A stretch of 64,000 bases of DNA, from NCBI RefSeq assembly GCF_030159955.1, contig NZ_BSNK01000001.1, forward strand, positions 1,612,001 through 1,676,000, read 5' to 3'. This stretch comes from Algimonas ampicilliniresistens (GTDB lineage: Bacteria > Pseudomonadota > Alphaproteobacteria > Caulobacterales > Maricaulaceae). A program made the translations under genes and the position numbers. This document shows, piece by piece, positions 16,384 through 25,481 of this stretch (within the stretch, counting starts at the first letter, position 1; the number at the start of each line of letters is the position of its first letter). A model generated the notes under the pieces. It was given only the letters and a program-made list of their open reading frames with translations. It did not search any database and was not told the DNA's origin.

Positions 16384-17982
16384 CTATTTTTTACCGCAAT
16401 CTAGCCCGTTATATTGCTCGGATAGAGCGTTAGACTTTTGAATCGCCTCCATCATCGCCGTACAACTGGCAATCGCCGCTGTAGGGTCAAGCTCAAGCTG
16501 TCCGGCTAAATTATCTGAAGCCATTGTTTGGGACACCCGCACGCATTTTGACCGATCATTGCGATAAGCCTCAATGGCGTCACGCGTCGCTTTCGTGCCC
16601 CGCCACAAGCTCTTAGAAGCCGACTGATCTAAGGGTGCTTCCCTCATGGATTCTTGTCGGGAATTAAATGACGCCAGATGGGCGTTATATTCATCCACAT
16701 CGGTAGTGACCTCATCCGCCAATGGTTTATAAATAGCAAGTTTGGCACTGCCTCGTCTCCCAAGTGCAGCACGGGCTTCATCATCCGTACTGGAATCAAA
16801 CGACGCCTGAAGCTTCTTTAGTTCACCTTCCAGAACTGCCAAACTCTCTTTCTTTGCGTCTAATCGAGCCCGCTCTTCTGCGAGAGTTTTTTCCTCTGCA
16901 TGCAGAGGGGCCCACCGCCGCGTCTGCACCGCATGTTCTTGGTCTTGCGCTGCATTGTACCTTGCTTTCCAAGTCTGCAAAACTTGCCCGTAAAACGCTG
17001 TCGTCAAACGCTCCTGCTGCTTTACGTTCTGGATGCTTTGCCTATGCGCAGCGAGCAATGCCGGGCACTGATCCACATCCTCTGACTGACTATCTTGATC
17101 CTCCGCCTGAACGTCCTGAGAAATTTGCGTCAAAGCTCTGGCCATAATCGCCGACAGCTTTTGACGTTGTAAACGTGCTTCTTGGCGAATGAGGGGGCGA
17201 ACATACTCATCAACAAAGCGTTCCATGTAGCGAGCTTTGCTATTCTTCACCTGATTATAGAGGAAGTAATTGAACATTTCGCGCTCGGTCGGCACTTTGC
17301 CTCGCGCTGAAACCCACCGCGATGCCCACCCCGGCAACAACATTTGCGTCATCGCTGCATCGTCAGAAATCCATTGCCTAAACATCTGATCTTCGCGGGC
17401 CCGCATATCATCATAGATGACGCTAATCTGCGCACCAAACTGCTCATTATTCCGCAGATAAGTAATCATATAGCTAGGGATATAGGGGTCACGCCCTGTG
17501 GGCTGCGCGTAGAGTATCTCTATGAAGTTTTGATAGGCTTTGGTGTCATTCAGGCCATCAATCCACATCTGTTCAGCAGCCTTAATTCCCTCAGCCGCTT
17601 TTTTCATCACGGCAATATATTGCCCAAGTCCAGGCATATAAGACGCTATGAACAATTCCCCGCCCGCCTTGCTAGCATAATCAATATCGCCCGAACTGGC
17701 CGCTTCAATGATCTTCATCATTTCCAAACCATCGGACGGTTTAACTTTATCCTTGCCAAACACTGCATCGAACGAGGATTGAAAATATCGATCTGACGTT
17801 GATTTTAAGTCCTTCTCATTTTTTTCCGCATCCTTTTTTGCTGTCTCCCATTGGGTCACTAAATCGGGGTTTGTTTGACCTAACTGAGCAATCAGCGCGT
17901 CCCAATCACTTTGTGCGCGCGCCGGAAAAGCAGCCAATAGACCAGAGACAATCAAAAAAAACACAATCAGAATTAGCCGCAT
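16384..17982 (-). CDS. Secreted protein of unknown function, lying between tRNA-Val and a partial tRNA repeat
   Basis: I do not recognise this 532-residue protein. The start at 17982 gives a clean signal peptide (MRLILIVFF, hydrophobic to about residue 17, ending A-R-A before QSDWDAL); the frame stays open a further 12 codons. The mature part is mainly helical, with a small Gly/Ala-rich segment near 115-135. It has a long helical or coiled-coil region at about 275-430 rich in Gln, Glu, Lys and Arg, and several Tyr/Met-rich stretches. A few cysteines near the C-terminus may form disulfides. It stands alone, bracketed by tRNA-Val and the repeat of the tRNA 3' end. Periplasmic location is likely. 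Confidence 0.65.
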   Translation of the reverse strand: MRLILIVFFLIVSGLLAAFPARAQSDWDALIAQLGQTNPDLVTQWETAKKDAEKNEKDLKSTSDRYFQSSFDAVFGKDKVKPSDGLEMMKIIEAASSGDIDYASKAGGELFIASYMPGLGQYIAVMKKAAEGIKAAEQMWIDGLNDTKAYQNFIEILYAQPTGRDPYIPSYMITYLRNNEQFGAQISVIYDDMRAREDQMFRQWISDDAAMTQMLLPGWASRWVSARGKVPTEREMFNYFLYNQVKNSKARYMERFVDEYVRPLIRQEARLQRQKLSAIMARALTQISQDVQAEDQDSQSEDVDQCPALLAAHRQSIQNVKQQERLTTAFYGQVLQTWKARYNAAQDQEHAVQTRRWAPLHAEEKTLAEERARLDAKKESLAVLEGELKKLQASFDSSTDDEARAALGRRGSAKLAIYKPLADEVTTDVDEYNAHLASFNSRQESMREAPLDQSASKSLWRGTKATRDAIEAYRNDRSKCVRVSQTMASDNLAGQLELDPTAAIASCTAMMEAIQKSNALSEQYNGLDCGKK

Positions 17983-18030
17983 ATCAAACTGTAAACACCC
18001 ATCTAAAGACATGTGCAAGCACGATGAAAC

Positions 18031-18063
18031 GGGTCACTGGTTCAATCCCAATATCGTCCTCCA
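18031..18063 (+). repeat. Degenerate direct repeat of the tRNA-Val 3' end (att-like site)
   Basis: Thirty of 33 bases match the T-arm, acceptor and CCA end of tRNA-Val (16283-16315) in the same orientation. The first 20 bases are identical and three mismatches follow. The copy lacks the 5' half of a tRNA, so it is not a tRNA gene. Such partial repeats are left by integration of phages or islands into the 3' end of a tRNA. No integrase is seen in between, so the event would be old or internally deleted. Confidence 0.7.
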
Positions 18064-18099
18064 TCGGTTTTATACAAATTTTGCTGCTTGTATGACGGT

Positions 18100-18435
18100 C
18101 TAGCGCGGCCTCGCCGTTCCATATAGGGCGGCCCAATATTGACCGATCTTTTTGGCACTATCGAGGTAGCGCTGCCCGTTTGCAGACTGCACGTTCGGCC
18201 CGTCTGGACTATCAACGTCAAGCACGAGGGTTGGACAGTTCCAGCGACCGTCGCCGAGCCGCTCCACGAGGCCGGGGCGTGGATGCACGACGGGTTGATA
18301 GACGACATTGAGCGTCTCTCGTATCGCCGGGTAATAGGCCAATAGGCCCCATATCTCGGCACATTCTGGGCAATACTGCCGTTCGCCGCGATCTGCAAAT
18401 CCCGGCGGCAATAGATAAAGCGTGTCGCGGTTCAC
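18100..18435 (-). CDS. DUF3088 family protein
   Basis: A 111-residue protein with the DUF3088 pattern: TLYLLPPGFADRG at the N-terminus, YCPECAEIWGLL at 21-32 with a CxxC pair, YYPAIRETLNVVY, then a C-terminal helix. The CxxC and fold suggest a thioredoxin-like relation, but the family function is unknown. The start overlaps the upstream membrane-protein gene stop by 4 nt, so the two are co-translated. Confidence 0.8.
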   Translation of the reverse strand: MNRDTLYLLPPGFADRGERQYCPECAEIWGLLAYYPAIRETLNVVYQPVVHPRPGLVERLGDGRWNCPTLVLDVDSPDGPNVQSANGQRYLDSAKKIGQYWAALYGTARPR

Positions 18436-19079
18436 CCTGGATCCTGTTCGAGATTTTTGAGTACAAAGCCTTCCAGAGTAGGAAAGCGCTTCACAAGCTC
18501 CTCAAACTCGACATAACTAAAGGACAGTTTCGACTTGAAACAGTTCCCGAAGCCGCCTTCGAGTTCGATTGTGGCGTCCAGCACCCCATTTTCTGATTTG
18601 GGCGTCCAGAGGTCCGACCCATACATTCCATACAGAAAGCAATGAATACCGGCGACGGATTCGCCGGGTTGCATCATCGGTTTGTAATCGAATGGGTCTG
18701 GTCCGGGCTTCATCACCGGCAACCGCTGGGCTCCGGCATGTGACAGCTCGATTTCAGGCTGCGGTATATCGTAAAGCGGTGATGTTGCGGGTCGGAGGTT
18801 TCGAAGGCGGATACGCAGTTGTGTGTCGGAAATAGATGTAGGTCGGCGACCATGATTGGATCGGCCCAAATTCCCGACGACAATGTAACGCCGAATAGGC
18901 TCTGCCCGGCTGGTATCAATCAGTTCCGACCACCACATCCAGTCCCCGTCATAAACAGGTTCAACTCGAACGTCCGGCCGATCCGCTCGAAAATTCTGAA
19001 ACACGGAAAGGCCGTTGACCAAACTCATAATGCCGATCGCGGCAATGAGAATGGGTTGCCAGTCTAATCCTTCAAGCAT
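18432..19079 (-). CDS. Membrane-anchored protein of unknown function
   Basis: A 215-residue protein with one N-terminal hydrophobic segment (about residues 8-28, ILIAAIGIMSLVNGL) and a soluble beta-rich remainder containing YIVVGNLGRSNHGRRP and LRIRLRN strands. No family is recognised. It lies 12 nt after ybgC and is coupled to DUF3088, occupying the place where tolQ would be expected. Confidence 0.6.
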   Translation of the reverse strand: MLEGLDWQPILIAAIGIMSLVNGLSVFQNFRADRPDVRVEPVYDGDWMWWSELIDTSRAEPIRRYIVVGNLGRSNHGRRPTSISDTQLRIRLRNLRPATSPLYDIPQPEIELSHAGAQRLPVMKPGPDPFDYKPMMQPGESVAGIHCFLYGMYGSDLWTPKSENGVLDATIELEGGFGNCFKSKLSFSYVEFEELVKRFPTLEGFVLKNLEQDPG

Positions 19080-19091
19080 GTCTATTCCCCA

Positions 19092-19565
19092 CTAGTTGCT
19101 TAGTAAATACGGTCGCAATTTTTCAATCATCGGTTTCGGCGCGCGCCGCGGTCGACCATCAAGATCGATACAGGCCGCTTCGCTATGAGCCGTCAGAATG
19201 ATGTCTCCATCGCGTTCAATGCGCTGACTGACCATCAGTCGCGCACCTTTGAAAATGTCGTATGTCGTCACCACTGAAAGGACATCGTCGATCTTGGCAC
19301 TACTGCGATAATCCAGCGTAATTTTCCGAATGACGAAGGCCAAGGGCGGGTCACGGTCGAGCAATTCGGCGTGGCCGATCCCGGCAAGCCGGAAGAAAGA
19401 TGATCTCGCCCGTTCCAGAAATCGTAAATAATTAGCGTAGTAGACAACGCCCGAAAAATCAGTGTCCTCATAAAAAACTCGGATTGGGTAGCGATGCTCC
19501 CGACCGTCGAAATAGCCCAGCGGTGGCCGATCCCGGTCCGGAATGGCGGCGTCTTCGGCCTTCAT
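19092..19565 (-). CDS. ybgC: Acyl-CoA thioesterase YbgC
   Basis: A 157-residue hotdog-fold thioesterase of the 4-hydroxybenzoyl-CoA thioesterase/YbgC type. The active-site segment YEDTDFSGVVYYANYLRFLERAR at about 32-54 contains the catalytic aspartate in D-x-x-G-V-V-Y-Y-A-N-Y. In most proteobacteria it heads the tol-pal cluster; here ruvB lies upstream but no tolQ follows. The start overlaps the small upstream membrane protein by 4 nt. Confidence 0.92.
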   Translation of the reverse strand: MKAEDAAIPDRDRPPLGYFDGREHRYPIRVFYEDTDFSGVVYYANYLRFLERARSSFFRLAGIGHAELLDRDPPLAFVIRKITLDYRSSAKIDDVLSVVTTYDIFKGARLMVSQRIERDGDIILTAHSEAACIDLDGRPRRAPKPMIEKLRPYLLSN

Positions 19566-19813
19566 GACTTGGGCCCTTCCCGCTTGGCCTTATGGTCATT
19601 GTAGAGACCGTAAAGCGAGAAAACGACCAAGCTGATCAAGAACACATTCAGCAAATCACCCCCGTCGATAGGCGGGGTCTGACTGACCAATAAAGCTGGT
19701 AAGGACCGGATCGAAGCATAGAGAATGACCATCGCTACGGCGGGTGCCACGGTCCGTCGCAGAAAGCCGGGCGGTCGGGTGTCTTGTTCGGGATCAGGCA
19801 CTCTCGCCTCCAT
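19562..19813 (-). CDS. Small membrane protein of unknown function
   Basis: An 83-residue protein with two hydrophobic segments (about 25-43 and 55-73) and a charged C-terminal tail. The start at 19813 lies 20 nt inside the end of ruvB; the frame stays open further upstream, but that would overlap ruvB much more. It is in the ruv-ybgC operon with ATGA coupling to ybgC. No family is recognised. Confidence 0.6.
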   Translation of the reverse strand: MEARVPDPEQDTRPPGFLRRTVAPAVAMVILYASIRSLPALLVSQTPPIDGGDLLNVFLISLVVFSLYGLYNDHKAKREGPKS

Positions 19814-20846
19814 CCGATCTTTCATCCTCAAACATATCGCCCGTCGGAACCACCGTCGGCGCGGGTAAGCCGATGTGAGCGTAAGCACGCGGCGTGGCGA
19901 CGCGGCCCCGCGGTGTTCGCATAAGAAAACCCTGTTGGATCAGATAAGGCTCGACCACATCTTCCAGCGCGTCGCGCGCTTCGGCCAAAGCGGCCCCCAT
20001 CGTATCTACGCCGACCGGACCACCACCAAACATCTCACACAGCGCCCGAAGGTAGCGCATGTCCTGACTGTCGAGACCAAGATGATCGACGCCCAGTTTC
20101 TTGAGCGCGGCATCGGCCGCAACCGCGTCGACCAATCTAATACCGTCATGCTCGGTCAGGTCGCGAACCCGGCGCAAAAGCCGCCCGGCGACGCGCGGGG
20201 TTCCCCTGGCCCGTCCGGCAATCTCTGCAGCTCCATCATCCGTCATCGCCAGACCGAGTTTCCCCGCCGCACGGGTGACAATATCCGTCAGATCTTCTTT
20301 GGAATAAAACTCCAGCCGCACCGGAATACCAAATCGGTCGCGAAGCGGCGTTGCTAAGAGCCCCGCACGGGTTGTCGCGCCGATGAGCGTGAAGGGCGAC
20401 AGGTCGATCTTGATCGAACGCGCAGCTGGGCCCTCCCCGATGATCAGATCCAGCTCATAATCTTCCATCGCTGGATAGAGCACTTCTTCCACGACCGGAT
20501 TCAGGCGGTGAATTTCGTCGATAAAGAGGACGTCGTTCGGTTCCAAATTCGTCAAGAGCGCCGCCAGATCACCCGCCTTGGAAATGATCGGTCCGGATGT
20601 GGCGCGAAAATTCACGCCAAGTTCGCGCGCCACGATCTGGCTGAGTGTCGTTTTGCCAAGACCCGGCGGTCCCGACAACAATAAATGGTCAAGCGGTTCG
20701 CCGCGCCTTCGCGCGGCTTCGACATAGACTTTCAGATTGGCGATGGTCTTTTGCTGCCCGCGAAAATCGACAAAGGTCAACGGACGTAACGCCCGGTCGC
20801 GCACATCCCCGGGATGGGTGTCTGAAGATGTCAGGCGGTCCTCCAT
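19794..20846 (-). CDS. ruvB: Holliday junction branch migration helicase RuvB
   Basis: A 350-residue AAA+ motor that drives branch migration with RuvA. Walker A is [10 protein letters not shown] at about 58-67, Walker B LFIDEIHR at about 107-114, sensor 1 IGATTRAG, and the arginine finger region TPLRDRFG. The winged-helix C-terminal domain includes [13 protein letters not shown]. The length is normal. The start abuts the ruvA stop (shared base region). Confidence 0.98.
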   Translation of the reverse strand: MEDRLTSSDTHPGDVRDRALRPLTFVDFRGQQKTIANLKVYVEAARRRGEPLDHLLLSGPPGLGKTTLSQIVARELGVNFRATSGPIISKAGDLAALLTNLEPNDVLFIDEIHRLNPVVEEVLYPAMEDYELDLIIGEGPAARSIKIDLSPFTLIGATTRAGLLATPLRDRFGIPVRLEFYSKEDLTDIVTRAAGKLGLAMTDDGAAEIAGRARGTPRVAGRLLRRVRDLTEHDGIRLVDAVAADAALKKLGVDHLGLDSQDMRYLRALCEMFGGGPVGVDTMGAALAEARDALEDVVEPYLIQQGFLMRTPRGRVATPRAYAHIGLPAPTVVPTGDMFEDERSDGGESA

Positions 20847-21484
20847 TAGGAGCCAAGCCGTTTCAGGGCAGACCGCACCAAGTCATCCAAGGCGGGATCA
20901 TCTTCGAATGTCTGATAGGCTTCCGCCACGGCACGAAGCGCGTCGCTCTGCCCAATGCCCAAATTAGCCAGCGCACTAATGGCGTCATTGCGTAGGCGCA
21001 TGTCGGACAGGCCTTCATTACGGGTCGCGCCGCCCACCACGTCTGAGGTGGGAGCCGTAAAGGCTGAGGTAAACCCGCGGCCCAGCGGCGGCGGTTTACC
21101 GGACAGTTCTGTCGCAATTCGCGTCGCCAGTTTTGGCCCGACCCCAGACGCGCGGGAAAACGCGGCCTTATCCTCTAATGCAGCGGCGCTCATCACGTCG
21201 CCGGGCGTCAATATGTCGAGTATTGAGAGAGCGGCTTTCGGACCCACGCCCTGGACTGCCTGCAAACGCTCAAACCAAGCGCGTTCTTCCTCGCTGACAA
21301 AGCCGAACAGGGTGATCGACTGCTCACGCACATGAGTTTCGATGTGCAGACGCACGGGCTCGCCTTCGCTCATCTCACGCAAAGTGCGCACGCCACAGCG
21401 CACAAGATAGCCAACGCCGCCGCAATCGACGATCGCTTCGCCCGTGCCTGCCATAAGGCAAGTGCCGGAAATCATGCCTATCAT
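20846..21484 (-). CDS. ruvA: Holliday junction binding protein RuvA
   Basis: A 212-residue protein that binds four-way junctions and recruits RuvB. The N-terminal OB fold starts [16 protein letters not shown], which sets the start at 21484 because RuvA normally begins MIGxlxG; the open frame runs 11 codons further. The HhH motifs ([12 protein letters not shown] at about 78-89, and [16 protein letters not shown]) and the C-terminal RuvB-binding domain III are present. ruvC lies beyond a lipoprotein gene on the other strand. Confidence 0.97.
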   Translation of the reverse strand: MIGMISGTCLMAGTGEAIVDCGGVGYLVRCGVRTLREMSEGEPVRLHIETHVREQSITLFGFVSEEERAWFERLQAVQGVGPKAALSILDILTPGDVMSAAALEDKAAFSRASGVGPKLATRIATELSGKPPPLGRGFTSAFTAPTSDVVGGATRNEGLSDMRLRNDAISALANLGIGQSDALRAVAEAYQTFEDDPALDDLVRSALKRLGS

Positions 21485-21638
21485 GCACCCACGTCCTGTC
21501 CGATTCGTTGTGCACAACTAGCACAGAGGCAGACCGAGGCGGATAGGATGATTCAGGAATATAGTCCCACGCGCGCACGCGTCTGGTTATCTCCCTCTTA
21601 ACCATGATTGGGATAAATGAAGCGCGGGAGACCCGACC

Positions 21639-22046
21639 ATGAACGATGTCATGACATTCAAAGCAACCCTCCTGTTCACGGTAGGGATGGTGAGCGCCTC
21701 GGCGATCTCAGGGTGTGCGGCGACAAACCACGCAGGTCGTTACGCCAACGCTGGATGTGACCCGATCGCCTGTGCGCCGGCCGTCCCTGTATCGCAGTCA
21801 CGCTACGGCGCTCCTGTCGCTCAAGACTGCTGCTTCGCCCCTCCACCCATTATGTATGTCGACAGGATCAAGACCGTTCAGGTCGACAAACCCGTCTATG
21901 TTGACCGCGAGAAAATCGTCGAAGTCGAAAAACCCGTCTATATCGAAAAAGAAGTCTTTATCGAGGTTCCAGCCGAGCCCGTGACCTGCTGCACCTATCC
22001 GGCAACGCCTATCCCAGCGCAGCCCCACTATCCCAAACGCAAATAA
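21639..22046 (+). CDS. Cysteine-rich lipoprotein with KxVxV-type repeats
   Basis: A 135-residue protein with a lipoprotein signal: a hydrophobic stretch ending in the lipobox SAISGC, with the lipidated cysteine at about residue 26. An ATG at 21651 would also fit. The mature part has paired cysteines (CDPIACAP, DCCFAP, TCCTYP). A central strand-like region alternates VDKPVYVDREKIVEVEKP and YIEKEVFIEVP at about 85-112, a repeated charged/hydrophobic pattern common in envelope proteins of this group. Its function is unknown. It is on the opposite strand between ruvC and ruvA, with its own promoter region. Confidence 0.7.
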   Translation: MNDVMTFKATLLFTVGMVSASAISGCAATNHAGRYANAGCDPIACAPAVPVSQSRYGAPVAQDCCFAPPPIMYVDRIKTVQVDKPVYVDREKIVEVEKPVYIEKEVFIEVPAEPVTCCTYPATPIPAQPHYPKRK

Positions 22047-22055
22047 GGCCCGCGA

Positions 22056-22535
22056 TCAGCGATAATGGTTCGCGTGAGTGACGGCGATGGCAAGCGCATC
22101 GGCTGCATCCCCCGCCTCCACATTCGCCCCCGGCAAGAGCAAGTTCATCATATGAGCGACCTGTGCCTTGTCCGCCGCGCCCGTTCCGACGACCGATTTT
22201 TTGACCAGCCGCGCCGCATATTCCCCAACGATCAGACCGGATTGCGTAGCAGCCAAAATACAGGCTGCGCGAGCCTGTCCCAGCTTTAACGCGCTCATCG
22301 CATTATCTTTCATGAAGGCCTCTTCCACACCTGCTTCGGACGGCGAATGGGCCTCAATCGCGTCCTGAGCCGCGACAAAGAGAAATGAGAGCCGACTGGC
22401 AAGCGGTTCTTTGCGCGGTGGCTTGATCACGCCATGCGCCACATGACGCATCTTATTGCCCAGGACATCAATGACACCCCAGCCGCATGAGACGAGCGAA
22501 GGGTCAAACCCAATGATGCGGCGCGGCTGTGACAT
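22056..22535 (-). CDS. ruvC: Holliday junction resolvase RuvC
   Basis: A 159-residue RNase H-fold endonuclease that cuts Holliday junctions. The first catalytic aspartate is D11 in IIGFDPSLVSCGWGVID, the second acidic residue lies in EAGVEEAFM and the last in EAGDAADALAIAVTHA near residue 140. Length and motifs are typical. It is separated from ruvA by the convergent lipoprotein gene. Confidence 0.97.
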   Translation of the reverse strand: MSQPRRIIGFDPSLVSCGWGVIDVLGNKMRHVAHGVIKPPRKEPLASRLSFLFVAAQDAIEAHSPSEAGVEEAFMKDNAMSALKLGQARAACILAATQSGLIVGEYAARLVKKSVVGTGAADKAQVAHMMNLLLPGANVEAGDAADALAIAVTHANHYR

Positions 22536-22879
22536 GTGTTGGACTTAGAGGGGGGCTAAAGCCCCGACAATCAAAACCGTCCCATTACTTGCCATCTTCC
22601 TGCCCAATGAGGCCATGGTGAGCCCGTCTGCCCCAGACTTTCCCGACCACTGGCCAAAACTGGCCGCATCTTGACCTGAAGACATCCACTCACCCGGTCA
22701 TCTTTCCCCCAAGAGGAGGATCGGGTTTCGCCGGGGGCGAGCGTCGGTGCGGATGATCTCTCTCCGTCCGCACCGGCTTTTCCCCGCTATCCCCAGCACT
22801 TATCCAGAGTGCAAATGTATAAATCGAGTTCCTGCTTTGTGCTGTGATATGCTTCCCCGACTCGTGACACAAAGGCGCA
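22536..22879. other. Intergenic region between ruvC and dnaB
   Basis: A 344-nt gap between divergent genes that should contain both promoters. It holds a strong hairpin (listed separately at 22745-22780). No convincing coding frame is seen; short frames crossing it lack family features. Confidence 0.5.
22745..22780 (+). terminator. Stem-loop with T tract upstream of dnaB
   Basis: CGGTGCGGA (22745-22753) pairs perfectly with TCCGCACCG (22767-22775), 9 bp with a 13-nt loop, followed by GCTTTT. It looks like an intrinsic terminator for plus-strand transcription, although no gene precedes it on that strand. It could end a small RNA or attenuate dnaB. Confidence 0.4.
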
Positions 22880-24400
22880 ATGGCCCACACACTCGACATA
22901 CCCGATTATGATTCCGCCAATGACGGAATGATGGATGGATTCGAGGCGGAGCTCGACACGACACCCCATAGCATGGAGGCCGAACAGGCACTGCTGGGCG
23001 CCCTGCTCTACGATAATGAAATCTATCACCGGGTTAGCTCGATCGTCGAAGCGAAGCACTTCTACAATCCGGTTCACGTCAACATGTATCGGGCGATGGC
23101 GAGCCTGATCGAGCATGGCAAACTCGCCGACGCAATCGTGCTCAAGAACCGATTTAGCCAAGACGATGCGCTATCCGACATTGGCGGCGTCGAATATCTG
23201 GCCCTCCTGCTGGAACAAGCGCCGCCCGGCTCGACCGCGCCGGAATATGCCAAGCTCATCTTTGACATGGCGATGCGGCGCGAACTGATCCGTCTTGGGG
23301 ACACGATGAAAGAGACCGCCAAGGATCAGAATAGCGACGACGATGCATCGGCGCAGATCCAGCAAGCCGAAATGCAGCTCTATAACCTTGCGGAAATTGG
23401 CGGCACGCAAACGGGCTTCGTCTCATTCGAAGACGCGCTAATCGACTCCATTGAAATGGCGACAGCTGCCTATCAACGAAAGGGACAGCTTTCCGGCATC
23501 TCGTCAGGCTTGGACGAATTAGATCGTCTGTTGGGCGGCTTGCATAAATCCGATTTGGTGATCCTCGCCGGACGTCCATCAATGGGGAAATCCTCTCTGG
23601 CGCTGAATATCGCCTTCCATGTCGCCAAACAGCACAAGGTGGAGCGCGATGAAAACGGTGTCGAGAAGACGACGAATGGCGGCGTCGTCGGTGTCTACTC
23701 ATTGGAAATGAGCAGCGAACAGCTCGCCACGCGCTTGCTCGCGGAACACAGCCAAGTCCCTTCCCACCGTATCCGGCGCGGCGAAATCAACCCGGAGCAA
23801 TATGAACATTTGCGAGATGCTGCTGACGAGATCAGCCGTATCCCACTGCATATTGATGACACAGGTGGCCTGTCCATCGGCGCCATGGCGGCCCGCGCGC
23901 GGCGGCTGAAACGGATGAAAGGTCTCGACCTGATCGTGGTCGACTATCTGCAGCTTCTGACCGGTGGCGCGATGATGAATAGTTCGACCAACCGGGTGCA
24001 AGAGGTCACAATGATTACTCAAGGTCTCAAGGCCTTAGCGAAAGAACTTAATGTACCCGTTCTCGCCCTCGCTCAGTTGTCTCGCCAAGTTGAGCAGCGA
24101 GATGACAAGCGTCCGCAGCTCTCAGACTTGCGCGAATCTGGTTCCATTGAACAGGATGCCGACGTCGTCATGTTCATCTATCGCGACGAATATTACCTCG
24201 CCCGCGAACAACCCGACGACGATGACCCGGAAGCCGTGATGAAGTGGCAGGCGAAAATGGATAATGCGGTCGGCAAGGCCGAAGTCCTGATCCAGAAACA
24301 ACGTCACGGCCCCATCGGCTCCGTTATGCTCAGCTTCCAGCCAGAACTCACCAAGTTCGGTAATCTGGCGCAGGGCGAAAGCGACTATTCCGAGTACTAA
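22880..24400 (+). CDS. dnaB: Replicative DNA helicase DnaB
   Basis: A 506-residue RecA-type hexameric helicase that unwinds DNA at the fork. The N-terminal primase-interacting domain is at about 30-135, the Walker A is AGRPSMGKSSLA at 230-241, VYSLEMSSEQLA carries the catalytic glutamate, and DLIVVDYLQLL is the Walker B. The DnaB C-terminal motif LSQLSRQVEQRDDKRP-type is followed by DLRESGSIEQDADVV. No intein is present. dnaG lies 28 kb away in this window. Confidence 0.98.
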   Translation: MAHTLDIPDYDSANDGMMDGFEAELDTTPHSMEAEQALLGALLYDNEIYHRVSSIVEAKHFYNPVHVNMYRAMASLIEHGKLADAIVLKNRFSQDDALSDIGGVEYLALLLEQAPPGSTAPEYAKLIFDMAMRRELIRLGDTMKETAKDQNSDDDASAQIQQAEMQLYNLAEIGGTQTGFVSFEDALIDSIEMATAAYQRKGQLSGISSGLDELDRLLGGLHKSDLVILAGRPSMGKSSLALNIAFHVAKQHKVERDENGVEKTTNGGVVGVYSLEMSSEQLATRLLAEHSQVPSHRIRRGEINPEQYEHLRDAADEISRIPLHIDDTGGLSIGAMAARARRLKRMKGLDLIVVDYLQLLTGGAMMNSSTNRVQEVTMITQGLKALAKELNVPVLALAQLSRQVEQRDDKRPQLSDLRESGSIEQDADVVMFIYRDEYYLAREQPDDDDPEAVMKWQAKMDNAVGKAEVLIQKQRHGPIGSVMLSFQPELTKFGNLAQGESDYSEY

Positions 24401-24479
24401 TAATATTCAGGGCACTGCTAAATACAGAAGGAAGGTCTCGTAGGGAACTGAACATCTACTCTGCATGAAGTCATTCGAA

Positions 24480-25382
24480 CTATTTCGCCCTATAGCTGAG
24501 CATATGTTCGACTTGTTCCAAGCCATCAATTGATACAGGATCGCCTGGAGATGAAACATACAATCTACCTCGTGAAATAAACTCTCCGTCAAAATCAAAA
24601 AGGGCATATTCAGGCCCCACAACCTGATCCATTTTAAAGAGAGACCGGTCAGATTCCTTTTTTGATAAATCCGTCAAATATATGATGAGGTTTTCTTGGA
24701 CCAGTTTTCGAGTGTTCTGAAATCTAAAAAAGCTATTTGCCGCATCCTCAATTTGGACACTAGAACCTGAATTGGGGTCGTGGCTGATTATCAGCAGCAA
24801 TTTTGAATGATAATGCGCTTCTGACATTGCAAATTGGTAATCGTCGTATGAGTTTTCTTGGAGCCAGTCGTAGCCCTCAACTCTAGACATCTCATCATTA
24901 ACAGGCCCGTCAGGAACACTAGAATCGTTCTTAATCAAAGCCTCTTCAGTAGTCTGCTTTATTGTTTCGCTTTGAATAGTAGATAGAACGATATCAGCGG
25001 CTTTATTTCCCTCAGCGATTTTTAGTTTAAGTGAAGTAATTTCGACTTCTCCATTGAGACGAACCTTCTCAATGTCTTGGTCAGCTTTATCATCGGCTTT
25101 GCGTTTATGCTTTCGAGCTGGTTCCATAAGTAGTCCCAATCCAGCTTTAAGGTAAGGCAGCACAATGGTTAGCATTAAACCCAATACAATCGGATAAACC
25201 ACTAACGTAAGCAAACTCGTTCGATCTTCGAAAAGTTGAATTCGAGTTAATGCTGATCCATTTTGAGCGAAGAGAATAAAGATTGGCTTCCAGTTAAACG
25301 CAACAAACGAAAAAACATAAGGGAAGAACACTGGGCTGTGAAACTTTGCACTTAGGGAACTTGTTAAATCATCTAATGTCAC
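24480..25382 (-). CDS. AT-rich membrane protein of unknown function
   Basis: A 300-residue protein visibly richer in A+T than its neighbours. Two N-terminal hydrophobic segments (about 19-39 and 57-86) are followed by a charged helical, coiled-coil-like linker (about 88-150) and a soluble C-terminal domain with LLLIISHDPNSGSSVQIEDA and a FDFDGEFISRGRLYVSS beta region. I recognise no family. It lies alone between dnaB and the serC leader. Base composition and isolation suggest recent acquisition; a defence or stress role is possible but unsupported. Confidence 0.6.
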   Translation of the reverse strand: MTLDDLTSSLSAKFHSPVFFPYVFSFVAFNWKPIFILFAQNGSALTRIQLFEDRTSLLTLVVYPIVLGLMLTIVLPYLKAGLGLLMEPARKHKRKADDKADQDIEKVRLNGEVEITSLKLKIAEGNKAADIVLSTIQSETIKQTTEEALIKNDSSVPDGPVNDEMSRVEGYDWLQENSYDDYQFAMSEAHYHSKLLLIISHDPNSGSSVQIEDAANSFFRFQNTRKLVQENLIIYLTDLSKKESDRSLFKMDQVVGPEYALFDFDGEFISRGRLYVSSPGDPVSIDGLEQVEHMLSYRAK

Positions 25383-25481
25383 ATCTCAGCCATTGTAATT
25401 GCTAATTTTCGGGCAAGTGTGCTCTTTGGAAGCCTACAAAGCAAATGACACCTAAGAGAAAGCCCCACTTGACTCTCTCCC

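Noticed and set aside
18031-18063. A second tRNA gene at the repeat of the tRNA-Val 3' end
   Set aside because: Only the T-arm and acceptor half are present, with a broken acceptor pair; there is no D-arm or anticodon arm upstream.
22780-22830. DnaA-box-like TTATCC sequences before dnaB as a replication origin
   Set aside because: Only one partial match (TTATCCAG) and no cluster or AT-rich unwinding region.
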